The notes beneath the pieces are model-generated. The model was not told the DNA's origin and did no database searches. It was given only the letters and a program-made list of their open reading frames with translations. A stretch of 64,000 bases of DNA, taken from assembly GCF_029867415.1 (NCBI RefSeq), contig NC_081185.1, forward strand, positions 29,154,245 to 29,218,244. Direction: 5' to 3'. Source of the DNA: Vicia villosa. Taxonomy: Eukaryota; Streptophyta; Magnoliopsida; Fabales; Fabaceae. A program made the translations under genes and the position numbers. Below are positions 21,442 to 30,864 of the stretch, in pieces (within the stretch, counting starts at the first letter, position 1; each line of letters begins with the position of its first letter).

Positions 21442-21839
21442 ATGTCGATTTTGTTGTAGAATCACCACCAGATTTGTTGGATGGGATTCCTGATTTTATT
21501 TCTGTATTTGTTGGCTCATGGGAGCAGAATATTTTGTACTTCAAAAACTTGGTTATGGAATTAATCGATTATGCTTCCTTATCCTGTTTGTTTATCTTGG
21601 TTGTGCTTATCTTGGTTTTACTTCACTATCTTCTCCGTTATCTTGTGTTTTTGGTTTGAGACAAAGCTAAAAAGTCTTGAAAATAATAAAACATGCACAC
21701 ATGCACCCATGCACTCATAGCATACTGCATTTACAGGTTTTTATCAGATTCTAATTGGGGTCCCTTCCAACAGATTTCTTTTCCGACGACGAAGCTGACT
21801 TTCTTACATCCCTACCGCACCAGGAGCAACGAGAGAATC
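21442..21839 (+). other. Element B: ORF1-gag spacer
   Basis: 398 bp, T-rich, non-coding. An acceptor-like TGCATTTACAG ends at 21736, about 100 bp before the gag ATG. It could serve a gag-specific spliced RNA; this is inference only. Confidence 0.5.
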
Positions 21840-24800
21840 ATGGATCAGTTTGAGCAGAATCAGGCCGCCCTCCGTAGGGATATGGATGTTATGGGGGAAA
21901 GAATGACCCAACTTATGGAGACTCTCCATGTTGTTGTCCAAGGACAGGAAGAGCTCAGGAAGAGCGTTGCTGGGCTGATCAAAGATACTCCTACCAATTC
22001 TGCTGATGGGGGAGTGAAAACTAAGGAGATTCCTGCTGAGGGGATACCGAAGGTAGTGGATGACCACCATGAGGTCATTGACCTTGAACATGATCTTACT
22101 GCTGAGTTGACTGAGACTGCTAAGATGTACCAAGCTCTCGAAGAACGCCTTAAGGCCGTTGAGGTTGCTAAAACTTCGAGTTTCGACACTGCTGCTATGT
22201 GCTTGGTACCTGGGATTGTCATTCCCCCGAAGTTCAAAGTGCCGGATTTTGATAAGTACAAGGGAGTTACCTGCCCAGAGACTCACATTCGTTCCTACTG
22301 CCGTAAGATGGCCGCTCATGCTGAGAACGAACCTCTGCTTATGCATTTCTTCCAGGATAGTCTCACTGGAGCCCCGTTAGAGTGGTATATGAAGCTCGAG
22401 AGGTCTAATGTTAGTACTTGGGGAGAACTTGTTGATGCCTTCTTGAAACAATACCACTACAATACTGCTATGGCTCCTAGCCGTGCACAGCTGCAAAATA
22501 TGTCACAGAAATCTGAAGAGTCTTTTAAAGAATACGCCCAGAGGTGGCGTGAACTTGCTTCCCGTGTCCAACCTCCTCTCTTGGACCGCGAGTTGATTGA
22601 TCTGTTCATGGGAACTCTGAAAGGGCCGTATCTTCAGCACATGGTCAGTAATACCTCTCCCTCCTTTTCAGATGTGGTTATCATCGGTGAGAGAGTTGAG
22701 AACTGTGTCAAAGCTGGTACCATTCAAGGTGTCACTACTCCTAGCACCTCAAGTGGTAACGGTAAGAAGCCGTATTCTGGGTTTGTGAAGAAGAAGGAAG
22801 GTGAGACTAGCACTTCCTCCGTTGACCAAAGCCGAGCTCCTGCATATTCTGCTGTTCCACCTCCTTATTATCCGATGCCTTATGCTGTTCCTGGCCCATA
22901 TGTCCCTCAGGCATATGCTGCTGCTCTTCCACAACCATGGATGGCACCCCAACAGCCTTTCGTACCACAACAACAAGCTGCTGCTCCTCAGAATCGTCAA
23001 CAGAATCCTAGGTCTCAAGGTCAAAGGGGCCCACAAAGAACAAGATTCCAAGATAGGCGTATTGATCCGGTTCCGATGTCATATGCCCAACTCCTCCCTC
23101 AGTTGCTTGCTGGCCAATTGGTACAACTCCGTGAACTTGGGCCTCCACCTAGTCCTCTCCCTCCTGGTTATGATGCTAATGCTCGATGTGAATTTCATTC
23201 AGGGGCTCCAGGCCATACTATTGAAAAGTGTAGAGCATTCAAATTGAAGGTTCAGGATCTCCTTGACGACAAGCTTATCTCGTTCGCTCCTACTGGTCCT
23301 AACGTGCAGAATAATCCTATGCCTCCTCATGCTGGTACGACCAATGCTATTGAGTTATGTGATGACCAGATCCTGGTAAATGATGTTAATGAGGTTAGGA
23401 TGCCGCTAGCAGTTGTCAGAGAGTATCTTATGCAACAAAAGGTTTTGTGTGAACTACATGACTACTGTTTGCAATGTTCTTCTAATCCTGAGGAATGCAC
23501 TAGGTTGAAAGAGGAAATCCAGAAGCTGATGGACGAAGGCGTCCTTAGGGTGGAAAGGGTTGTTCCTAATGAAGATGTGGCCACTTTAGAGATCCCTTAC
23601 TATCCTGCTGAAATGTCAAAGACTCGGGACACTTCTTTGGTTATTCATGCTCCGAGTACTCCTTTGGTCGTTCAAGCCCCGAGGACTCCGTTGGTTATTC
23701 AGGTTCCAAGTACTCCTTCGACTCCTCCAACCTCGTCTCTTGTTCCTTCTCCTGTGAATGATTCTAAGGCTGTCCCTTGGAGTTATAATGCCGTGTATAT
23801 TCGAGGGAAGAAATATGATTGTCCTCCAGTGGGTAATTCGAGCATCACTAATATTACTGGCACTAGTGGCATTACCCGTAGTGGTCGGATCTTTGCTGCC
23901 CCTCCACCACTTCCTAAAGAGACCAATAAAGAGGCTAGTACACAAGCAAAAGGAAAGCAAGTTGCTGTTGATCCTCCTGTAACACGTAATGCACAAGATG
24001 CCGAGCAGCTCTTGAAGATCATTAAGAAGAGCGATTACAAAGTGATTGACCAACTTGATCAGACCCAAGCCAAGATCTCCATCTTGTCTCTCTTGGTACA
24101 TTCTGAAGCTCATCGAGATGCTCTGATGAAAGTTCTGGCTTCCGCTCACGTAACTCAAGACATTACCGTGCCTCAGTTTGAAGGAGTTGTGACCAACATT
24201 GCTGCTGGTAATTGTTTGGGTTTTTCTGATGATGAACTTCCACCTGAGGGTAGAGCACACAACAAAGCATTGCATATCTCCGTCAAGTGTCTGGATGCTG
24301 TGTTGTCTCGAGTTCTGATTGATACAGGTTCTTCTCTTAATGTGATGCCCAAGGCCACTTTGTTTAAGCTGAGTATGGATGGGGTTATGATGAGACCGTG
24401 CACTATGAGTGTCAGAGCGTTTGATGGTTCCCGAAGGTCCGTAGAAGGGGAAATTGATCTGCCTGTCTTAATTGGTCCTCACATGTTCTATATTGCCTTC
24501 TATGTTATGGACATACGTCCTTCATACACTTGCCTCTTGGGTCGTCCTTGGATCCATGCTGCTGGGGCTGTGACATCTACCCTCCATCAGTGTTTGAAAT
24601 TTGTTGTGAATGACAAGATTGTTGTGATCACTGGTGAAGAGGATTTGATAGTCAATAATCTGGCGTCATACCGTTATGTTGAAGTGGAAGGAGAAATACA
24701 AGAGACGCCTTTTCAGGCATTAGAGATTGTGTCGGTTGATAAACTCCCCGTGGTTGAGAATAAGAAGGAACTCGGAGCGCCCCTCTCGTCTCTAAATGAT

Positions 24801-25121
24801 GCTAAGGCCTTCTTAGAAGCTGGTACTCCCCATAGTGCCTGGGGCAAGCTGATTGATGTTCATGAGAAGCGAGACAAGTATGGCCTTGGGTATCAGCCAT
24901 CTTCCTCTACTCAGCTCAGCATAATTCCTGGAAAGAAGGTGATTCCCCCCATTTCTCAAGTGTTCGTCAGTGCAAGCACCAGTTCTGGAAGTCAGGTTCT
25001 CGCCGTGGATGATGATGATGAAGAAGATCTCTCCAGATTCGTTTGCCACGCTGCGCCTGGGCAGGAGCTCAACAATTGGACTATCTTGGACATCCCCAGA
25101 GTCACTTTTATGGAGATGTAA
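21840..25121 (+). CDS. Element B: gag-protease polyprotein
   Basis: 1093 residues from MDQFEQNQ; a longer frame starts at 21693 but the coiled-coil gag start at 21840 fits A and C better. Order: coiled coil (1-110); gag capsid-like domain (about 134-267; VPDFDKYKG, HFFQDSLTGAPLEWY, FKEYAQRWRELA); Pro/Gln-rich linker; zinc-knuckle-like CEFHSGAPGHTIEKC (about 450); short repeats of the type P-(S/R)-T-P-L; aspartic protease (LIDTGSSLNVMP at about 826-837; LLGRPW); and a YGLGYQP stretch resembling a G-patch. Intact. It forms the virus-like particle and processes the polyprotein. The stop overlaps the 5' end of the predicted intron, so splicing can fuse it to RT-INT. Confidence 0.93.
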   Translation: MDQFEQNQAALRRDMDVMGERMTQLMETLHVVVQGQEELRKSVAGLIKDTPTNSADGGVKTKEIPAEGIPKVVDDHHEVIDLEHDLTAELTETAKMYQALEERLKAVEVAKTSSFDTAAMCLVPGIVIPPKFKVPDFDKYKGVTCPETHIRSYCRKMAAHAENEPLLMHFFQDSLTGAPLEWYMKLERSNVSTWGELVDAFLKQYHYNTAMAPSRAQLQNMSQKSEESFKEYAQRWRELASRVQPPLLDRELIDLFMGTLKGPYLQHMVSNTSPSFSDVVIIGERVENCVKAGTIQGVTTPSTSSGNGKKPYSGFVKKKEGETSTSSVDQSRAPAYSAVPPPYYPMPYAVPGPYVPQAYAAALPQPWMAPQQPFVPQQQAAAPQNRQQNPRSQGQRGPQRTRFQDRRIDPVPMSYAQLLPQLLAGQLVQLRELGPPPSPLPPGYDANARCEFHSGAPGHTIEKCRAFKLKVQDLLDDKLISFAPTGPNVQNNPMPPHAGTTNAIELCDDQILVNDVNEVRMPLAVVREYLMQQKVLCELHDYCLQCSSNPEECTRLKEEIQKLMDEGVLRVERVVPNEDVATLEIPYYPAEMSKTRDTSLVIHAPSTPLVVQAPRTPLVIQVPSTPSTPPTSSLVPSPVNDSKAVPWSYNAVYIRGKKYDCPPVGNSSITNITGTSGITRSGRIFAAPPPLPKETNKEASTQAKGKQVAVDPPVTRNAQDAEQLLKIIKKSDYKVIDQLDQTQAKISILSLLVHSEAHRDALMKVLASAHVTQDITVPQFEGVVTNIAAGNCLGFSDDELPPEGRAHNKALHISVKCLDAVLSRVLIDTGSSLNVMPKATLFKLSMDGVMMRPCTMSVRAFDGSRRSVEGEIDLPVLIGPHMFYIAFYVMDIRPSYTCLLGRPWIHAAGAVTSTLHQCLKFVVNDKIVVITGEEDLIVNNLASYRYVEVEGEIQETPFQALEIVSVDKLPVVENKKELGAPLSSLNDAKAFLEAGTPHSAWGKLIDVHEKRDKYGLGYQPSSSTQLSIIPGKKVIPPISQVFVSASTSSGSQVLAVDDDDEEDLSRFVCHAAPGQELNNWTILDIPRVTFMEM

Positions 25122-25366
25122 TTTTCTTGTTTCGATAAGTCATATGCTTCGCCCTAAGCATTTTGACCGCTTGTATAAAGAAGGGCCCCCATGTTGTTTC
25201 GATTTGTTTAATATTGAATGAAAATCATATTTTCGCATGCAATTACTGTTCCATTTCTTTCATTTTTGTTTTTACTTTAAAAAACTTTTTCAAAAATGGC
25301 AAAGCTTTTTCTTTTTCCTTTCTCTTTATGTGTTGCATTCTAAGGCATAAATCATCCATCGTGCAG
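25118..25366 (+). other. Element B: predicted intron between protease and RT
   Basis: A GT at 25118-25119 (inside the last codon before the gag-pro stop) and an AG at 25365-25366 (CATCGTGCAG) enclose 249 AT-rich bases. Removal joins the split codon as ATA and continues directly in the RT frame without a stop. A pol intron here has been reported for Ogre elements; these exact sites are my prediction. Confidence 0.65.
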
Positions 25367-28300
25367 ATCCGGCTCGAATTCCATCAAAAATGATAATGTT
25401 ACAGTTCCACGTCTTAATATCCTTGAGAATCCAATTGACCAAGCTGATGAGGATAGTGGGGAAGATTGTGAAGTCCCTGAGGAATTGGCAAGACTTTTGA
25501 GACAAGAGGAGAAATCTATTCAGCCACATCAAGAAGCCATAGAAATCATCAACCTCGGCACAGAAGAGGCAAAGAGAGAAGTCAGGATAGGGGCCGCTTT
25601 GCAAAGTGATGTAAAGAGAAGGTTGATTGAGCCGCTTCGAGAGTATGTTGACATCTTCGCCTGGTCATATGAAGACATGCCTGGTTTGGACACGGATATA
25701 GTTATGCACAGATTACCGCTCAAACCAGAATGTCCGCCTGTAAAGCAGAAACCACGAAGAACTCGACCTGATATGGCTTTGAAAATCAAGGAAGAAGTTG
25801 AAAAACAGTTGAAGGCTGGTTTCTTATCTGTATGTGAATATCCTCCTTGGATTGCAAACATAGTACCCGTTCCCAAGAAGGACGGAAAGGTACGCATGTG
25901 TGTTGACTACCGAGATTTGAATAGGGCAAGTCCGAAAGATGATTTCCCTCTGCCTCATATTGATGTGCTAGTCGACAACACTGCTCAGTACTCGGTGTTC
26001 TCCTTCATGGATGGTTTTTCTGGCTATAATCAAATAAAGATGGCTCCTGAAGATATGACCAAGACTACTTTTACCACTCCGTGGGGTACGTATTGTTATA
26101 AGGTGATGCCTTTTGGTCTTAAGAACGCTGGTGCAACATATCAACGAGCTATGGTGACCCTTTTCCATGATATGATCCATAAGGAGATTGAGGTGTACGT
26201 CGATGATATGATTGCAAAATCCCAAACTGAAGAGGAACACTTGGTATATCTTGAGAAACTGTTTGCTCGTTTACGTAAATTCAAGTTGAGGCTTAATCCA
26301 AACAAGTGCACTTTTGGAGTGCGATCTGGAAAGTTACTTGGATTCATTGTGAGCCAACGAGGGATTGAGGTCGACCCTGACAAAGTAAGAGCAATACAGA
26401 ATATGCCGGCACCAAAGAATGAAAAAGAAGTTCGAGGGTTCCTTGGGAGATTGAATTACATAGCCAGGTTCATTTCTCACCTCACGGATACTTGTGAACC
26501 CATCTTTAAGCTGCTGCGCAAGAACCAAGATATCCGATGGGATGATCATTGTCAGGAAGCCTTTGAAAAGATTAAACAGTACCTTCAAGAGCCACCAATC
26601 CTTATGCCTCCGGTTCCTGGGAGGCCGCTTCTTATGTACTTAACTGTGCTTGAAGGATCTATGGGGTGCGTGCTGGGCCAACATGACGAGTCTGGTCGAA
26701 AAGAGTGCGCCATTTATTACCTGAGCAAAAAGTTTACCGATTGTGAATCCCGCTACTCACTACTCGAGAAAACTTGCTGTGCTTTGGTATGGGCTGCTCG
26801 CCGACTGAGGCAGTATATGTTGACTCACACCACTCTATTGATCTCGAAAATGGACCCGATAAAGTACATCTTTGAAAAACCGGCTCTTACCGGAAGATTA
26901 GCCCGATGGCAAATGCTTTTATCAGAATACGACATCCAGTATGTCACACAGAAGGCCATCAAAGGAAGTGTCCTTGCAGATCATCTTGCTCATCAGCCAT
27001 TAGAAGAGTATCAATCAATGAAGTTTGACTTTCCTGATGAAGATATCATGAAACTAGATGATAATGAAGGACCCGAACCAGGGGAGCGATGGACTCTCAC
27101 GTTCGATGGTGCATCAAATGCTATGGGCCATGGTATTGGGGCAGTCTTGACTTCTCCTCGTCAAACTCACATCCCTTTCACAGCTAGAATATGCTTTGAT
27201 TGCACGAATAATGTCGCGGAATACGAAGCTTGCATAATGGGTCTCGAAGCAGCCATTGATATGAGAATCAAGATCCTTGAGGTTTATGGGGATTCTGCCT
27301 TGGTTATACATCAAGTGAGAGGTGATTGGGAGACACGACACCCTAATTTAGTTCCTTATAAGGACTATATCTTGGAGTTGCTTCCCGCTTTCGAGGAAAT
27401 CACTTTCAATCACATTCCCCGAGAGGAGAATCAATTGGCAGATGCCTTGGCTACTTTGGCAGCTATGTTCAGAGTCAGCTCCCCTAAAGAAGTGCCGGAC
27501 ATAAGGATCCTCCGTTACAAAGAACCCGCACATGTATTCCCTGCCCACTGCCTCACTACCGAAGATGTGTATGATGAAAAGCCATGGTATTACGACATCA
27601 AGAGGTATGTTGAGAAGCAAGAGTATCCCGAAGATGCTACGATTGGTGATAAGCGAACGCTTCGAAGGTTAGCATCCAAATTCTTCTTGTCAGGAGACGT
27701 CCTGTACAAAAGAAACTATGATTCAGTTTTGCTCAGATGCGTGGATAGACACGAAGCAGAATTGATCATGCGGGAAATTCATGAAGGATCTTTTGGAACT
27801 CATTCCAGTGGACATTCCATGGCCAAAAAGATCTTGCGAGCAGGATATTATTGGATGACGATCGAGAGCGATTGTTATGTGTATGTGAAGAAATGTCACA
27901 AATGCCAAGTGTATGCTGACAGAATTCATGTTCCTCCAACTCCTCTGAATGTCCTGACGTCACCTTGGCCCTTTGCCATGTGGGGTATCGACATGATTGG
28001 ACGAATTGAGCCACAAGCTTCAAATGGTCATAGATTTATTCTTGTTGCTATCGACTACTTCACCAAATGGGTTGAAGCTGCTTCTTACAAGAACGTAACC
28101 AAGCAAGTCGTTACTCGCTTCATCAAGAAAGAAATCATATGCCGATATGGGGTTCCAAACAAGATCATCACTGATAATGGGTCCAATCTTAATAACAAGA
28201 TGATGGCAGAGTTGTGTGAAGAGTTCAAGATTGAACATCACAATTCATCACCCTATCGGCCAAAGATGAATGGCGCGGTCGAAGCTGCTAACAAGAATAT

Positions 28301-28832
28301 AAAGAAGATTGTCCAGAAGATGGTTAGAACGTACAAAGATTGGCATGAGATGTTGCCATTTGCTTTGCATGGCTATAGAACTTCGGTTCGTACTTCAACC
28401 GGGGCAACTCCCTTCTCTCTTGTCTACGGTACGGAGGCCGTACTACCTGTTGAAGTGGAAATTCCTTCGTTGAGAGTCTTGATGGACGCCAAACTCGATG
28501 AAACGGAATGGGTTCAAACGAGGCTTGATCATCTCAATCTAATTGAGGAGAAACGCTTATCTGCTATCTGCCATGGCCAGTTGTATCAAAAGAGGATCAA
28601 GGAAGCGTATGACAAGAAAATTCGGCCTCGAGAATTCCACACAGGCGACCTAGTCGTAGGGAAGATCTTGCCAATTCACACTGATCCAAGGGGCAAATGG
28701 ACTCCCAATTATGAGGGACCATACATTGTGAAGAAAGCATTTTCAGGTGGTGCTTTAATCCTGACAAAGATGGATGGGGAAGACGTTCCGCTTCCAGTCA
28801 ATTCAGACTCAGTCAAAAAATACTACGCATAA
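25367..28832 (+). CDS. Element B: RT - RNase H - second RNase H - integrase polyprotein
   Basis: Open from the predicted acceptor to the stop, 1154 codons, no internal ATG needed if translated from spliced RNA. Counting from the TTG at 25485: YVDD of reverse transcriptase at 238-241; RNase H to about 510; second RNase H from about 535 (WTLTFDGASNAMGHGIGA; NNVAEYEA); integrase HHCC finger about 766-804; DDE core with Asp 836, Asp 897 and Glu 933, giving 35 residues between the last two. The C-terminus contains GPYIVKKAFSGGALIL and no clear chromodomain. About 70% like element A's enzyme by eye, with the same domain order. Intact; likely supplies all enzymatic functions. Confidence 0.95.
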
Positions 28833-28836
28833 AAGA

Positions 28837-29030
28837 CCCGCTAGGTCGACGTACCTAGGCAAAAATAAGGGCATCCCGGCAAACCAAAAGGGTTTGGGCA
28901 AAAATTAGGGATAAAACAAAAAAAAAAGAAGAAAGAATAACCCGCTAAGTTGAAAACCCGAAAGGGCGGCTTAGGCAAAAAGGGGCATCCCGCTGGATTG
29001 AAAACCCGAAAGGGCGATCCAGGCAAAAGT
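28837..29030 (+). repeat. Element B: four post-integrase hairpin cassettes
   Basis: They begin 5 bp after the RT-INT stop. Outer stems: CTAGGT/ACCTAG (28841-28846 with 28853-28858), CAAACC/GGTTTG (28880-28885 with 28891-28896), CTAAGT/GCTTAG (28945-28950 with 28969-28974, one G.U) and CTGGAT/ATCCAG (28993-28998 with 29017-29022). Units 3 and 4 contain the inner CCC-GAAA-GGG hairpin. All are followed by GGCAAAA. They are homologous to the A cassettes at 8297-8447. Confidence 0.88.
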
Positions 29031-30849
29031 TAGGGACCAAAAGCGAGAGGCTGCAGTCTGAATATCCTTCACAAAGACCACTATACGCCCTTGGCAGAAC
29101 AGACGGATCAATCCAACCATTACCCTTCTGAAGCAAAGCATTGAGAGGATCAAGGGTATGGGAACTGTAGCAATATCAGTTTTAATGGAAATCCGAGCAT
29201 TTCTCTTTGCCATTTTACTCTTTGCATTTTATTTTCTTTTTCGCAACTACCTCATTTAGGAGTTGCTTCCTTGTACAGAAGCCTATTCACAGGCATTCCA
29301 TCAATAAAATGATCTTTTGATGCAAAAGTTTTCTTTCTTTCTTTTTCGCATGCGAGATGTGATTTAATTCGTTATTAAACATTGCATTGAAAGCATGGGG
29401 GCAGTAATCACAAAATCAAAACGAAACATGAGGTTACATAAACATAAAAGTGTTCTAAAGGGCACCATTTGCATCCGAACGTTGTTTTCTGTGCAGGTTG
29501 CAGGTTCTAGCCATCATCTTGGCTCACGATGTGTCACAAAAGTCATCATCATCCCACGTGAAAGTTCCAGAGTATAATTCATCAGTACTGGTAAACATGG
29601 GGCACCTGAAAGGGTCCATACTCTCTCAAGACTCGTGATTCCCCAAACAGCATAGGATGTAAGGAAAGTCGAGCAAAGTCACTTCCTCCCCAATAGAGTT
29701 ATGTTCTAATCCTCCACACAGCTGCCAATAATCTTTGGCACTATAAAAATTCTAACGCCCACCCACAATGGCGTCTCAAGATCACAGGCAACGGACCCCA
29801 ATGATCCTACTCTTCTGTTCCACCAGGGCCTTTATTTGGCACTCTTTGCATATAGAATCCATTGCATACAGCATTGCATCCTCAAAAGCGTAGCATATCC
29901 ATTACAATGGATCATTACGCCACAGAAAAATTCAAACATGCATACAAAGCATAAGCCAGATAATAGGAGCCAATGTTGAAACAGAACAATGACCCATCCT
30001 CTCAAGTTGTTACCTGTACAAACTTTGCCTGATATCTGCTATCATACTACAAACGCTTCCAACCACGGTGCCGATACGAGGTATCTTCGATCTCTGATGA
30101 GTGTCGGACACAATGTCTTCTTCCGTCCCTCGATGTCGAGTCGATGTTGAGTCATAAGATCGCTACGAGATCTTATTCCTTTCCAAAGTGTGGAAAATCG
30201 CACGAGATTTTCTTTCGATGTTGAGTCATAGGATCGCTACGAGATCTTATTCCTTTCCAAAGTGTGGAAAATCGCACGAGATTTTCTTTCGATGTTGAGT
30301 CATAAGATCGTTACGAGATCTTATCCCTTTCCAAAGTGTGGAAAATCGCACGAGATTTTCTTTCGATGTCGAGTCATAGATCGCCACGAGATCTTATTCC
30401 TTTCAGGCCCGATGTTGAGTCGTAGATCGCCACGAGATCTTATTCCTTCGAGTCGATGTTGAGTCGTAGATCGTAAGAGATCTTATCCCTTCAGTCCTGA
30501 AGATCATGCTTAGGTCTTCTCCCGATGTCGAGTCGATGTTGAGTCATAGATCGTACGAGGTCTTTTTCTTTCGATCATTGTTCCATACAACCATTCTCTA
30601 TGAAAACCCCGTGTCGGCACCGCTACCACGTTATAAGCTATCTCCATCCAAATCCATTGTTCACTGAAAATATACCCACCAGAAAAACAAATTCCTCTCT
30701 TTCCCCAGCAGATATCAAAATACAAAAAAATAAGGATAACACTTACACCATCCTCTTTTCAGGACAAATTTCAGGTCTTGATATTGAATCTTCTTCTACC
30801 TTGAATGTTCGAAAGGCTAACGCCAATCTCACCTTCAGGTTTAAGACGA
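29031..30849 (+). other. Element B: long 3' non-coding region
   Basis: About 1.8 kb without protein-like frames between the hairpin cassettes and the PPT. Apart from the repeat block at 30141-30580 I recognise nothing specific in it. Length and position match the 3' untranslated region of element A. Confidence 0.7.
30141..30580 (+). repeat. Element B 3' region: 74-bp tandem repeats with paired hairpins
   Basis: Units starting TCGATGTTGAGTC occur at 30141, 30215 and 30289 (exact 74-bp period) and 30363, then shorter copies to about 30580. Each full unit has two hairpins with loop GC(T)ACGA: TAAGATC/GATCTTA and GAAAATC/GATTTTC. Short copies keep variants such as TAGATC-GCCACGA-GATCTTA. Confidence 0.85.
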
Positions 30850-30864
30850 TTAAATAGGGGCAGC
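30850..30864 (+). other. Element B: polypurine tract (PPT)
   Basis: TTAAATAGGGGCAGC directly before the 3' LTR. It is the same as element A's tract except for one base. Confidence 0.75.

Noticed and set aside
20326..21468. 380-codon antisense frame opposite ORF1 of element B
   Set aside because: It mirrors the coding frame of a recognisable ORF1 and its translation is Leu/Ser/His-rich with no domain; a shadow frame.
23616..24275. 219-codon antisense frame in B gag-pro
   Set aside because: Arginine/serine-rich mirror of the Pro/Thr-rich linker and protease; shadow.
30600..30857. Possible small ORF (85 codons) just before B's PPT
   Set aside because: No counterpart in element A at the same place, low-complexity end, and no ribosome-access logic for a downstream ORF this far from the cap.
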